Shown: positions 15,547 to 26,839, counted from the first letter of the stretch. The stretch is DNA of 64,000 nucleotides from Pseudomonas pseudonitroreducens (GCF_021603645.1 NZ_BQHJ01000002.1:248001-312000), one strand, 5' to 3'. Notes: generated by a model not told the origin, from the sequence alone. Made by a program: numbers and translations.

Positions 15547-16074
15547 CGCAAAGTCCTCTTTTTTACAGGCTTGTGCTGGGCGCCGCCGTCACCGGTGCAT
15601 GCCGGGAAATCGTGCAGTGCGCGTTCTTGTCGGTCGGTCGAGCATAACAGCCCGAACCTGCCGCGTTGCGTTACAGCCGTGCTGGATAAAACCCGAACAG
15701 CCGCGTGAAAGCCCCATGCCTGCTAGGCCGCCGCGAGTTGCACCCACCTTTTCCACAGGCTGCTCCACGGATTCTGTGGGCAAGCGCAAAGCGCCTTTTC
15801 CGCTGGACGATTTTCGAGCGCCCTGGCGCAAGCCGCGCCGGCGTTGCGCTGGAGAAGTTCTTCCCAAGGTTATCCACAGGTCTTTCAACGGCTGACGGGG
15901 ACAATTGTCAGTTTCCCGGAACTTTTCCGCGAAGCCATACCTGTCCATCCATACAGGGGTTGCGGGGTGATCGAACAGAATTCGACCGCCCGTGACGGCG
16001 CCAGTGGCCACGGGGCCTGGCAGCGTTCTCCCAGATGTTATCCACAGCCCGGCCCACAGATTTTCGGGACAACT
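15547..16074. other. 528-bp intergenic region with DnaA-box-like sites
   Basis: No convincing gene was found. It contains two perfect TTATCCACA sites (15870-15878 and 16038-16046) and one TTTTCCACA (15749-15757), all on the + strand. Weaker TTGCCCACA-like and GGCCCACA sequences and a GACAATTGTC palindrome (15900-15909) are also present. It is unusually long for a gap in this compact region. Confidence 0.55.
15749..16046 (+). promoter_or_regulatory. Cluster of three DnaA-box-like sequences
   Basis: TTTTCCACA at 15749, TTATCCACA at 15870 and TTATCCACA at 16038; the consensus is TTATNCACA. Two perfect and one near-perfect box in 300 bp of non-coding DNA is more than expected by chance. The chromosomal origin (next to dnaA) is not here. 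Confidence 0.4.
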
Positions 16075-16998
16075 TCACGGCACCAGCAGGCGCGCCGCAA
16101 TCAGGTCTTCCAGCGCGTGACCGACGGATTTGAACAGGGTGATCTCGCTGTCATCCCGCCGCGCTCCGCGCCCCTGCAGCAAGTCGCTCAGTTGGGTAGC
16201 GATGGCGCCCTCCTCGATCACGCCCTCGCCCATCGGGATCAGCAAGTCGCCCGCTTCTTCCAGCGCGCCTTCGCGGGTGTCGACGACGATGCGCGCGCGG
16301 CGCACGGCTTCGCTGTCGGTCTCGCGCATGCTCGGCAGGAAGGCGCCAACCAGGTCGAGGTGGCAACCCGAGCGCAACCATTCGCCGAGCACGATGGGCT
16401 CGCGGGAAGTAGTGACGCAACTGATGCAGTCCGCCGCCGCGACTCCGCCACGCAAGTCGGGGCAGGCATGAACGGGGTAGCCTTCGTCCTGCAATTGCTT
16501 CACCAGCGCCAGCACCTTGTCTTCCTGGCGGCCCCAGAGGGCGATGTCCTCGTACTCGCGCACCGCGCAGTGGGCGCGGACCATGTGCGGCGCCAGGGTG
16601 CCGCTGCCGACCACCAGCAGCCGCCGCGCATCGCGGCGCACCAGGTAATCGGCGGCCAGCGCAGAGGTGCAGGCGGTGCGCCGAGCGGTCAGCTCCGAGG
16701 CTTCGAGCATGGCCAGCGGGCGGCCGCTGCTGCCGTCGAACAGACAGAACAGCGCGGCCACCGCCGGCAGATTCTTCGCACCATTGCCGGGAAACACAGT
16801 GACCAGTTTCACGCCGATGTCCTGGCCGGGGCGCCACACCGGCATGGTCAGCAGCGAGGCGTTTTCGGGCAGCTCATGGCAGCCGCGCACCGGGGCTTCG
16901 CACTCATGGGCGAGGCCGATGCGCAGGGCTTCGATCAGTTGCGGATAACCCAGGCTGTGGGCCACGTCGGCGTTGGTGAGGAAGCGGAGGTCTTGCAT
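16075..16998 (-). CDS. Ornithine cyclodeaminase / mu-crystallin family protein
   Basis: 307 residues from ATG 16998 (MQDLRFLTNADV). The longer reading to 17079 only translates a REP element. Family features: the substrate-side PVWRPGQDIGVKLVTVFPGN segment with the conserved lysine, the GSGTLAPHMVRAH dinucleotide motif and AADCISCVTTS. Members deaminate ornithine to proline or act as ketimine / pyrroline / piperideine-carboxylate reductases. Next to lysine/pipecolate genes and a transporter, a cyclic-imine reductase role is plausible but inferred. 117 bp downstream of livF with a REP between. Confidence 0.85.
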   Translation of the reverse strand: MQDLRFLTNADVAHSLGYPQLIEALRIGLAHECEAPVRGCHELPENASLLTMPVWRPGQDIGVKLVTVFPGNGAKNLPAVAALFCLFDGSSGRPLAMLEASELTARRTACTSALAADYLVRRDARRLLVVGSGTLAPHMVRAHCAVREYEDIALWGRQEDKVLALVKQLQDEGYPVHACPDLRGGVAAADCISCVTTSREPIVLGEWLRSGCHLDLVGAFLPSMRETDSEAVRRARIVVDTREGALEEAGDLLIPMGEGVIEEGAIATQLSDLLQGRGARRDDSEITLFKSVGHALEDLIAARLLVP

Positions 16999-17031
16999 GG
17001 AAACCCCACTGCGGGAAAGCGATGGATAACC

Positions 17032-17102
17032 GTAGGAGCGGACTTCGTCCGCGATGCTTCCCGGCGCGCCTGAGAACATCGCGGACGAAGTCCGCTCCTA
17101 CA
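17032..17102. repeat. REP element pair (GAGCGGACTTCGTCCGC type)
   Basis: GTAGGAGCGGACTTCGTCCGCGATG and its inverted copy ending CGAAGTCCGCTCCTAC, separated by about 20 bp. It lies between livF and the ornithine-cyclodeaminase-like gene. Confidence 0.88.
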
Positions 17103-17115
17103 AAAGGCGACCGCG

Positions 17116-17832
17116 TCAGTGCCCCCCGAGATAGGCGTTGCGAACCTCCTGGTTACCCAGCAGTTCCGCACCGGTACCGCTCAGGCGAATCTCGCCGTTG
17201 ACCATCACGTAGCCGCGGTCCGACAGCTTCAGCGCGTGGTTGGCGTTCTGCTCCACGAGGAACAGCGTCATCCCGCTCTGCGCCAGCTCGCGCAGGGTCT
17301 GGAAGATCTGCTTGACCACGATCGGCGCCAGCCCCAGCGAAGGCTCGTCGAGCAGCAGCAGCTTGGGTCGGCTCATCAGCGCGCGGGCGATAGCGAGCAT
17401 CTGCTGCTCGCCGCCGGACATGGTCATGGCGCGCTGGTTGCGCCGCTCCTTCAGGCGCGGGAAGAGGTCGAACATGCGCTGCATGTCTTCCTGGGCGTGC
17501 TCCATGCCGATGGGGATGGTACCCATCAGCAGGTTTTCCTCCACGGTCATGTCGGGGAACACCCGGCGCCCTTCGGGCGACTGCGCGATGCCGTTGGAGG
17601 CCACGTAGTGCGCGGACTTGTGGCGGATGTCCTGGCCCTTGTAGAGGATCGCGCCGCCCGCCGCGCGGGGCTGCCCGAAGATCGACATCAGCAGCGTGGA
17701 TTTGCCGGCTCCGTTGGCGCCGATCAGCGCCACGGTCTCCCCCTCGTTGACGGTCAGCGAGACTTTCTTCAGCGCCTGGATCGGCCCGTAGAACACATCC
17801 ACCTCACGGAATTCCAACATCGGCGCCGTCAT
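17116..17832 (-). CDS. livF: Branched-chain-type amino acid ABC transporter ATPase LivF
   Basis: 238 residues. Walker A GANGAGKST (about 38-46), Q-loop, signature MSGGEQQ and Walker B LLLLDEPSLGLAP. It hydrolyses ATP with LivG to power LivHM. Its start overlaps the end of livG by 4 bp, so translation is coupled. It is the last gene of livK-livH-livM-livG-livF. Confidence 0.93.
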   Translation of the reverse strand: MTAPMLEFREVDVFYGPIQALKKVSLTVNEGETVALIGANGAGKSTLLMSIFGQPRAAGGAILYKGQDIRHKSAHYVASNGIAQSPEGRRVFPDMTVEENLLMGTIPIGMEHAQEDMQRMFDLFPRLKERRNQRAMTMSGGEQQMLAIARALMSRPKLLLLDEPSLGLAPIVVKQIFQTLRELAQSGMTLFLVEQNANHALKLSDRGYVMVNGEIRLSGTGAELLGNQEVRNAYLGGH

Positions 17833-18700
17833 GCCAGCTCCTCTTCGTCTGCGCCGAGATAGGCGGCAATGACCTTGTCGTTGTGGCGAATTTCCTCCGG
17901 GCCGCCGCGGGCGATGACCACGCCGTGGTCGAGCACGATGATGTGGTCGGAGATGTTCATCACCATGCCCATGTCGTGCTCGATCAGCAGCACGGTGATG
18001 CCGTGGTGGTCGCGCAGGTAGCGGACGATGCGCGCCAGTGCCTGGGTTTCCGCAGGGTTGAGGCCGGCGGCGGGTTCATCGAGGCAGATCAGCTCGGGCC
18101 GGGTGCACATGGCGCGGGCGATCTCCAGGCGGCGCTGCTGCCCGTAGGACATCTCGCCGGCCAGGCGGTTGGCGCAGTCCACCAGGTCCACCACTTCCAG
18201 CCAGTAGAAGGCGTGGTCCAGCGCCTCGCTTTCCGCGCGGCGGTAGCCGGGGGTATTGAGCACGCCGGCGATGAGGTTGCGGTTGACAAACATGTGCTGG
18301 GCCACCAGCAGGTTCTCCACCACCGACATCTCGCGGAACAGCCGGATGTTCTGGAAGGTGCGCGCCAGGCCGGCGCGGTTCACCAGATGAGTGCCGCCGA
18401 ACATCTTATAGTAGAGGCGGTTGCCGAACTGCGCCGGGTTGACGAAGTCGCCACCCTGGAACGGCTGGCCGAGCACCTTGATGATGTCGGTGGTGCCACC
18501 CTGGGTGTTGAGCAGGATGTTGCCGCCAGTGGCCTTGTAGAAACCGGTGAGGCAGTTGAACACCGTGGTCTTGCCGGCGCCATTGGGGCCGATCAGCGCG
18601 GTGATGGAGCCGCGCTCCACGTCGAGGTTGACGTCGTTGAGCGCCTTGATGCCGCCGAAGTGCATCATCAGGTGCTCGACGCTGAGGATCTTGTCACCGC

Positions 18701-18704
<4 letters not shown>
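17829..18704 (-). CDS. livG: Branched-chain-type amino acid ABC transporter ATPase LivG
   Basis: 291 residues. Walker A GPNGAGKTT, the family-typical signature EMSYGQQRRLEIAR (YGQQ in place of SGGQ, normal for LivG), Walker B LICLDEPAAGLNP and the H-loop IEHDMGMVM. A 30-residue insertion (about 65-110, TQGGTTDIIKVLGQPFQGG) between the first strand and the Q-loop makes it somewhat longer than E. coli LivG. Start overlaps livM by 4 bp. Confidence 0.93.
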
Positions 18705-20005
<1,301 letters not shown>

Positions 20006-20007
20006 GC

Positions 20008-20922
<915 letters not shown>

Positions 20923-21018
20923 GATTGGGTACTCGCGCAAGCAGTGCAGGAAAGGCTGACGGCTCGCGCAATCACCGGCTCGTGACCAGCTGCGCGCGTA
21001 CCGCCGACCTGCGGGGAA

Positions 21019-21045
21019 GCCGGCGCCGCGGGTAGCGGCGCCGGC
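21019..21045 (-). other. Strong GC hairpin between livK and livH
   Basis: An 11-bp perfect stem (GCCGGCGCCGC / GCGGCGCCGGC) with a 5-base loop, 13 bp past the livK stop. There is no T-tract. Such hairpins usually protect the upstream mRNA and let the binding protein be made in excess over the membrane subunits. Confidence 0.6.
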
Positions 21046-21057
21046 CGGGTCAGGCGG

Positions 21058-22194
21058 TTACTTCTTGAACGCGTCGAGCTGGTGGTACTTGCCCTTGTCG
21101 TCCCACTCGTAGACCACGTAGTCGGAGACTTTCAGGTCGCCTTTCTTGTCCCACTCCTTCTTGCCCATCACGGTCTGCACCGGGTTGGCCTTCAGCCAGG
21201 CGCTGGCCTTGGCCGGGTCGGTCTTGCCCGCGCCGTTGAAGGCGGCGGCCAGGGCCTGTACCGAGGAGTAGGCATAGAGGGTGTAGCCTTCCGGCTCGAA
21301 GCCATTGGCGCGGAATTTCTCCACCACGGCCTTGCCGTCCGGGATCAGGCGCGGGTCGGCGCCGAAGGTCATCAGCACGCCCTTGACGTACTGCGGGCCG
21401 CCGGCGGTGGTGACCAGTTCATCGGTAACGATGCCGTCATCGGACATGAACTTGGCGGTCAGGCCCTGCTCGCGCATCTGACGCACCAGCGGGCCGGCTT
21501 CCGGGTGCAGGCCGCCGAAGTAGACGACTTCTGCGCCCGAGGCGCGGATCTTGGTGACCAGGGCGTTGAAGTCCTTCTCGCCACGGGTCAGGCCTTCGTA
21601 CAGCACTTCCTTCACGCCGCGCTTGTTCAGCTGTGCACGGGTGGCGTCCGCCAGGCCCTGGCCGTAGGTGTCCTTGTCGTGGATCACCGCGACCTTCTTC
21701 GCCTTCAGCACGTCGACGATGTAGTCGCCGGCAACCACGCCCTGCTGGTCGTCACGGCCGCACATGCGGAACATGCCGGAAAGGCCGCGCTCGGTGACCT
21801 GCGGGTTGGTGGAGCCGGGGGTGATGGCGATGATGCCGGCTTCGTCGTAGACCTCCGAGGCGGGGATGGTGGAGGAGGAGCAGAAGTGGCCGACCACGGC
21901 GACCGCCTTGTCCTGGTCCACCAGGCGGTTGGCCACGGCCACGGCCTGTTTCGGTTCGCAGGCGTCGTCCGCCTTTACCAGCTTGATCTTCTCGCCATTG
22001 ATACCGCCGGCGGCGTTGATGTCTTCCGCGGCCTGGCTAGCCCCACGCCAGTACTGCTCACCGAACGAGGCGTTGGCCCCGGTATGCGGACCCGCGACCC
22101 CGATAACGACATCGGCCTGTACAACGGAAGACATGCCCAGCGCGGTGGTTACCGCCAGGGCCAGAAAGCCTTTTCTGAAAATCTTCTGCGACAT
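21058..22194 (-). CDS. livK: Branched-chain-type amino acid ABC transporter substrate-binding protein
   Basis: 378 residues with signal peptide MSQKIFRKGFLALAVTTALGMSSVVQA. Mature start DVVIGVAGPHTGANASFGEQYWRG matches the type I periplasmic-binding fold of Leu/Ile/Val proteins. The first gene of the liv operon; CAGGAG lies 10 bases before ATG 22194. The family binds branched-chain amino acids, but members also bind other amino acids. With amaA/amaB next door, lysine-derived substrates are a possible ligand (inference). Symbol used in the family sense. Confidence 0.88.
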   Translation of the reverse strand: MSQKIFRKGFLALAVTTALGMSSVVQADVVIGVAGPHTGANASFGEQYWRGASQAAEDINAAGGINGEKIKLVKADDACEPKQAVAVANRLVDQDKAVAVVGHFCSSSTIPASEVYDEAGIIAITPGSTNPQVTERGLSGMFRMCGRDDQQGVVAGDYIVDVLKAKKVAVIHDKDTYGQGLADATRAQLNKRGVKEVLYEGLTRGEKDFNALVTKIRASGAEVVYFGGLHPEAGPLVRQMREQGLTAKFMSDDGIVTDELVTTAGGPQYVKGVLMTFGADPRLIPDGKAVVEKFRANGFEPEGYTLYAYSSVQALAAAFNGAGKTDPAKASAWLKANPVQTVMGKKEWDKKGDLKVSDYVVYEWDDKGKYHQLDAFKK

Positions 22195-22607
22195 GGAGTT
22201 TTGCTCCTGAGGGTTTTTGTAATGGCGCGTTGTAGTTCTTGTTGGCGATTTCTCGTTTAAGCGATTCAGCGATTAATCGACAGCAAGCGGCGTGCCATTC
22301 GTTTTTGTTATTAACCAAGTCCTACAGCAAAAACAGCCAGAGCTGGCAGACGTCTAGCGCTAGACACGTGCAACCCACTGAAAACAGAAGGTGCAACCAG
22401 GCAGGCAAAAGGGTGCAACCCACCTTCCCGTAGGCGGCCTTTTTCCAGCCACCACAGGCGCAACCCCAACCGTAACCGTCGCTGTCACCGAACTGCACAT
22501 CCGCGGTGCAGACCCGCTGGGGTAACGCACCATAAGAGGCTAGACCAAAGTGCAGCGAGCGTGGCCGAGTCAAACCGGGGGCGGCGAGCGCCCCGGATTG
22601 AACCGCC
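22195..22607. other. Regulatory intergenic region upstream of the liv operon
   Basis: The 413 bp contain an AT-richer leader (22200-22320), a perfect 14-bp palindrome GTCTAGCGCTAGAC (22352-22365) and three GTGCAACC direct repeats (22368, 22391, 22413). No credible gene was found. amaA, transcribed towards it, ends at 22608. Confidence 0.6.
22352..22422 (-). promoter_or_regulatory. Palindrome plus three phased GTGCAACC repeats
   Basis: GTCTAGCGCTAGAC at 22352-22365, then GTGCAACCCA (22368), GTGCAACCAG (22391) and GTGCAACCCA (22413). The repeats are spaced 23 and 22 bp, close to two helical turns. Lying 160-230 bp upstream of livK, they look like a multi-site activator or repressor region. The regulator is unknown. 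Confidence 0.5.
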
Positions 22608-23891
22608 TCAGATCACCACCCGCAGGCATTGCCCGGCGTGGTAGAGGGAGAAGCCGGCTTCGTACAGACAACTGCGCAGGCCCACGGCGGAAATCTCCTC
22701 CATGGGCCTGAGCGGCATCGGCAAGGCGCTGGCGTCCCCGTCCAGCAGGAAGTCGGCGAAGGCCTTGCCCACCACCGTGCCGGTGGTGACGCCACGGCCG
22801 TTGTAGCCGCTCATGGCGACCAGCCCCGGCGCCGGCTCGAACAGGCGCATGAGGTGGTCGGGGGTGAAGTCGATGCAGCCGGTCCAGGTGAACTCCCAGT
22901 CCACCTTGCCCAGCCGGGGGAAGTAGTGCTGCTGGATGCGATCCGCCCAGCTCTTCAGGAACCACGCCGGCTTGCCGGTGCCCTTGCCGAGGCTGCCGAG
23001 CAGCAGGCGGCCGTCGGCGTCGCGGCGGATGCTGCTGAGCACCTGGCGGGTATCCCAGGAACCCTGCCCGCCCGGCAGGATGCGCGCGGCTTCGGCGCCC
23101 TCCAGCGGGCGCGAGGCAACCTGGTAGTAGTAACCGGGGAAGAAGGTGCGACGCAGTTCGGTCCATTCGCCTTCGGTATAGGCGCTGGAGGCAATCACGA
23201 CCTGTTCGGCGGTGACGACGCCACCGGCGGTGATCACGTTCCACGCACTGCCCACACGCACCAGCCCAACCACCGGGGAATGGTGGTACAGCTCACCGCC
23301 CAGCCCAACGACGGCGCGGGCGAGGCCGCTGACGTAGGCCATGGGGTTGAGCGTACCGGCGCGGCGATCGAGCAGCGCGCCGGCGATCTTGTCGGTGCCG
23401 CAGGCCTGCTCGCACTCGGCGCCGGTCAGTAGTTCCACTGGAGCGCCGCGGCGACCCCATTGCTCGCAGCGGCTGCGCAGGTCGGCCAGGCCGCGGGCGT
23501 TGTGCCCCATGTGCAGGGTGCCTTCGCGGCGCGCCTGGCAATCGATGGCGTACTTGTCGATCAGCGAGAACACCAGAGAGGGCGCATTGCCGAGCATGCG
23601 GTTGACCCGCTGGCCAACCTCCGCGCCCATGCCCGCTTCGATCTCGTCCGGCGGAATCCACAGGCCGGCGTTGACCAGCCCGACGTTGCGCCCCGAGCCG
23701 CCGTGGCCGGTGGTGTGGGCTTCCAGCACGCAGACCGTCTGGTCGCGCTCCAGCAGATGCAACGCGGCGGACAGGCCGGTGAAGCCCGCGCCGATGACAC
23801 ACACGTCGACCTTGCGATCCCCGCGCAGCTCCGGGGCTTCCGGGCGATCGGGGGTCAGGTGTTCCCACAGACATTCTTGGCGAAGCGACAT
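22608..23891 (-). CDS. amaA: FAD-dependent oxidoreductase, AmaA (L-pipecolate oxidase)-like
   Basis: 427 residues of the DAO family. The N-terminal FAD motif is VIGAGFTGLSAALHLLE (about 32-48), and GSGRNVGLVNAGLW follows at the flavin. The C-terminal GYNGRGVTTGTVVGKAFADFLL closes the FAD site. The opening MSLRQECLWEHLTP is typical of pipecolate-oxidase/glycine-oxidase-like proteins in Pseudomonas. By family knowledge it oxidises L-pipecolate to piperideine-6-carboxylate, the substrate of AmaB. It lies 274 bp downstream of amaB on the same strand, separated by repeats. The exact substrate is inferred from this pairing. Confidence 0.82.
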   Translation of the reverse strand: MSLRQECLWEHLTPDRPEAPELRGDRKVDVCVIGAGFTGLSAALHLLERDQTVCVLEAHTTGHGGSGRNVGLVNAGLWIPPDEIEAGMGAEVGQRVNRMLGNAPSLVFSLIDKYAIDCQARREGTLHMGHNARGLADLRSRCEQWGRRGAPVELLTGAECEQACGTDKIAGALLDRRAGTLNPMAYVSGLARAVVGLGGELYHHSPVVGLVRVGSAWNVITAGGVVTAEQVVIASSAYTEGEWTELRRTFFPGYYYQVASRPLEGAEAARILPGGQGSWDTRQVLSSIRRDADGRLLLGSLGKGTGKPAWFLKSWADRIQQHYFPRLGKVDWEFTWTGCIDFTPDHLMRLFEPAPGLVAMSGYNGRGVTTGTVVGKAFADFLLDGDASALPMPLRPMEEISAVGLRSCLYEAGFSLYHAGQCLRVVI

Positions 23892-23947
23892 CCAGCGATC
23901 CTTCTACGCGAACCTTGTGAATGACTCTGTACGGCGGTTGGGCCGTT

Positions 23948-24022
23948 GTAGGGCGCATAACGCGCCAGCGTTATCCGCCGCAGCCGAACGGCGGATAACC
24001 TGTTCCAGGTTATTCGCCCTAC
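23948..24022. repeat. GTAGGGCG...TATCCGCC intergenic inverted repeat
   Basis: GTAGGGCGCATAACGCGCCAGCG, GTTATCCGCC, then its mirror GGCGGATAAC and TTATTCGCCCTAC. An imperfect palindrome of about 75 bp, of a kind common between Pseudomonas genes. It is unrelated to the REPs. Confidence 0.75.
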
Positions 24023-24064
24023 GGTGCTGTACAGCAAGCCCACATCGCGAGCCGAGGCCTTTGT

Positions 24065-24142
24065 GTAGGAGCGAGCTTGCTCGCGAACCGCATGACGCCG
24101 AAGTCCAGCCGGACTCCGTTCGCGAGCAAGCTCGCTCCTACA
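24065..24142. repeat. REP element pair (GAGCGAGCTTGCTCGC type)
   Basis: GTAGGAGCGAGCTTGCTCGCGAA and inverted CGAGCAAGCTCGCTCCTAC about 32 bp apart, 22 bp after the amaB stop. Confidence 0.88.
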
Positions 24143-24164
24143 GGGGCCCTTGGCCCCGGTGCCA

Positions 24165-25655
24165 TCAGTCGAAGACTATGCCCTGCGCCAGCGGCAGTTC
24201 CCGCGAGTAGTTCACGGTGTTGGTCTGCCGGCGCATATAGCCCTTCCAGGCGTCGGAGCCGGACTCGCGGCCGCCGCCGGTTTCCTTCTCGCCACCGAAG
24301 GCGCCACCGATTTCCGCACCGCTGGGGCCGATGTTGACGTTGGCGATGCCGCAGTCGCTGCCCACCGCCGAGATGAAGGCTTCCGCCTCGCGCAGGTCGG
24401 TGGTGAAGATGCACGACGACAGCCCCTGCGGTACGCCATTGTTCAGCGCCAGCGCATCGTTGAAGTCCTTGTAGGGCACCACGTAGAGGATCGGCGCGAA
24501 GGTCTCGCTGCGCACCACGTCGCTCTGCTCGGGCATCTCGACGATGGCCGGCGACACGTAATAGGCGTCGGGGAATTTATCGGCCAGTTGGCGCTCGCCG
24601 CCGAACACCACACCGCCCTCGCCGCGCGCCTGCTCCAGCGCGCCCTGCATGGCCAGGAAGCTGCGCTCGTCGATCAGCGGCCCGATCAGATTGCCTTCCA
24701 GCGGATGGCCGATGCGCACCTTGGCATATGCCGTCTTCAGGCGACTGACGAACTCGTCCTTCACCGACTCGTGGGCGATCAGCCGGCGCAGCGTAGTGCA
24801 GCGCTGCCCGGCGGTGCCGACGGCGCTGAACAGCACGGCGCGCACGGCCATGTCGAGGTCGGCGCTGGGCGCCAGGATCATCGCGTTGTTACCGCCCAGC
24901 TCGAGAATGCTGCGGCCGAAGCGAGCCGCTACGCGCGGGCCGACTTCGCTACCCATGCGGGTGCTGCCGGTGGCGCTGACCAGGGCGACGCGCACGTCAT
25001 CCACCAGCGCTTCGCCAGCGCTGCGATCACCAATCACCACCTGGCTGAGGTGCTCCGGCGCATCACCGAACTTCTTCAGCGCGCGCTCGAACAGCGCCTG
25101 GCACGCCAGCGCGGTGAGCGGGGTTTTCTCCGACGGCTTCCACACCACCGAGTTACCGCAGACCAGCGCCAGCGCGGTGTTCCACGACCACACCGCAACC
25201 GGGAAGTTGAAGGCGCTGATCACCCCGACCACGCCCAGCGGATGCCAGGTCTCGCGCATGTGGTGGCCGGGGCGCTCGGAGGCGATGGTCAGGCCGTAGA
25301 GCTGGCGCGACAGGCCGACCGCGAAGTCGCAGATATCGATCATTTCCTGCACTTCGCCCAGGCCTTCCTGGGTGATCTTGCCGGCCTCCCAGGACACCAG
25401 CTCACCGAGTGCCGCCTTGCTCGCCCGCAGCTCCTCACCGAACAGCCGCACCAGTTCGCCACGACGCGGCGCCGGCACCTTGCGCCAGGCGTCGAAGGCA
25501 CGGGCGGCGCGACCGATCTTCTGCTCCACCTCGGCGGCGCTTTCCAGGCGCACCGCGCCCAGGCGGCTGCCGTCGATGGGAGTGTGGATGACCTGATCGC
25601 CACCGGTGACCAGGCGGGCGTCGACGCCGAGGGATTCGAGCAGTGCGGAAATCAT
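24165..25655 (-). CDS. amaB: Aldehyde dehydrogenase AmaB (L-piperideine-6-carboxylate dehydrogenase)
   Basis: 496 residues, the ALDH7 (antiquitin-like) subfamily. The catalytic glutamate lies in LELGGNNA and the catalytic cysteine in GTAGQRCTTLRR. The NAD-binding region includes FNFPVAVWSWN and GSTRMG. By family knowledge it oxidises 2-aminoadipate semialdehyde / piperideine-6-carboxylate to 2-aminoadipate in lysine degradation. It is first in the amaB-amaA direction and divergent from a LysR gene, 119 bp away, which probably controls it. Confidence 0.9.
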   Translation of the reverse strand: MISALLESLGVDARLVTGGDQVIHTPIDGSRLGAVRLESAAEVEQKIGRAARAFDAWRKVPAPRRGELVRLFGEELRASKAALGELVSWEAGKITQEGLGEVQEMIDICDFAVGLSRQLYGLTIASERPGHHMRETWHPLGVVGVISAFNFPVAVWSWNTALALVCGNSVVWKPSEKTPLTALACQALFERALKKFGDAPEHLSQVVIGDRSAGEALVDDVRVALVSATGSTRMGSEVGPRVAARFGRSILELGGNNAMILAPSADLDMAVRAVLFSAVGTAGQRCTTLRRLIAHESVKDEFVSRLKTAYAKVRIGHPLEGNLIGPLIDERSFLAMQGALEQARGEGGVVFGGERQLADKFPDAYYVSPAIVEMPEQSDVVRSETFAPILYVVPYKDFNDALALNNGVPQGLSSCIFTTDLREAEAFISAVGSDCGIANVNIGPSGAEIGGAFGGEKETGGGRESGSDAWKGYMRRQTNTVNYSRELPLAQGIVFD

Positions 25656-25774
25656 GCGGACTCCTGAATGGGTTCAGAACCAGTTGGAATGCCAGCAGTA
25701 ATAAACGGCTTGCCTGGGCACAACAAACGACGTTTCCTATGCACATCATTCCGTAAATTCATGAACTGCCCACC

Positions 25775-26668
25775 ATGCTGAGCAAACGCCACCTGCCGTC
25801 CATGACCGCCCTGCAATGCTTCGAGGCGGTGGCGCGGCACCTGAGTTTCACCCGCGCTTCCGAGGAGCTGAACCTGACCCAGAGCGCGGTCAGCAAGCAG
25901 GTGGCGCAGCTGGAAGAAATGCTCCAGCACCTGCTGTTCCGCCGTGTGCGCCGCCGCCTGCAACTGACCCCGGCAGGCGACCTGTACCTGGTGGAAGTGC
26001 GCAAGATCCTCATGCAGGTGGAGATGTCCACCCACTACCTCCTGTCCTACGGCGGCGAGACCGAAGTGCTGCGCGTGGCGACGCCACCGACCTTCGGCGC
26101 GCGCTGGCTGATCCCGCGACTGAATGGCTGGCGCCACCGCCATCCGAACATCCACCTGGACCTGCGCCAGGAACTGGAGCCGGGCGACCTCCTGCAGTCG
26201 CGCTGCGATATCGCCTTCTTCTTCGGTGCCGGCACCCTGCCCGGCGCGGAATGCGTGGCGCTGTTCGGCGAGGAAATGGTGCCGGTGTGCTCACCGGCGA
26301 TCCTGCCGGCGCAGCCGCTGAGCGAGGCGACGCAACTGGCCGACCTGGTCCTGCTGCAGAACGCCACCCGCCAGGAGGCCTGGCACGAGTGGTTCCTCAG
26401 CCTCGGCCAGCACAGCGAGCACAGCTACCACGGGCCGCGCTTCGACACTTTCTACATGTGCATCCGCGCCGCCCAGGCAGGTTGCGGTGTGGCGCTGCTG
26501 CCGCGCTTCCTGGTGGAAGAGGAGCTGAGCGAAGGCAAGCTGGTGATCGCCTGGGAGCACGGGCTGGCGAGCCGCAGCGGCTACTACCTGGCGTATCCCG
26601 AACATGCGGCGGCGGTGCCCAAGGTTAGGGCGTTCGTCGAGTGGATCGAGGAGCGGATGGAGGGGTGA
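25775..26668 (+). CDS. LysR family transcriptional regulator, GcvA-like
   Basis: 297 residues. The N-terminal winged helix-turn-helix spans about residues 8-66 (FEAVARHLSFTRASEELNLTQSAVSKQVAQLEEML). The C-terminal effector domain has RWLIPRLNGWRHRHP and a DIAFFFG segment like the GcvA/AmpR subgroup. It is divergent from amaB, the usual arrangement for a LysR activator of the neighbouring gene; lysine or pipecolate metabolites may be the inducer (inference). Confidence 0.88.
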   Translation: MLSKRHLPSMTALQCFEAVARHLSFTRASEELNLTQSAVSKQVAQLEEMLQHLLFRRVRRRLQLTPAGDLYLVEVRKILMQVEMSTHYLLSYGGETEVLRVATPPTFGARWLIPRLNGWRHRHPNIHLDLRQELEPGDLLQSRCDIAFFFGAGTLPGAECVALFGEEMVPVCSPAILPAQPLSEATQLADLVLLQNATRQEAWHEWFLSLGQHSEHSYHGPRFDTFYMCIRAAQAGCGVALLPRFLVEEELSEGKLVIAWEHGLASRSGYYLAYPEHAAAVPKVRAFVEWIEERMEG

Positions 26669-26690
26669 GTTCAGCGCGGCGCCAAGAGAC

Positions 26691-26823
26691 CCTCACCCTA
26701 ACCCTGGCTGCGCGCCCCGCTCCAAAGGCAGAGGTGACTGATCAGGCACAGGTTCGCGCCAGATCATCAGCCGGCACGAACGGCTCCCTCTCCCTCCGGG
26801 TGAGGGCTGGGGTGAGGGGAATG
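26691..26823. repeat. CCCTCTCCC-type intergenic repeat, long copy
   Basis: It opens CCCTAACCCTGGCTGCGCG and closes CTCCCTCCGGGTGAGGGCTGGGGTGAGGG. The layout is that of 14603-14742. It separates the LysR gene from nrtR. Confidence 0.75.
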
Positions 26824-26839
26824 CCCGAGCGCAGAAACC

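Noticed and set aside
15589-16011. 140-codon frame in the DnaA-box gap
   Set aside because: Arg/Pro-rich composition, no ribosome site, and it runs through the DnaA-like boxes.
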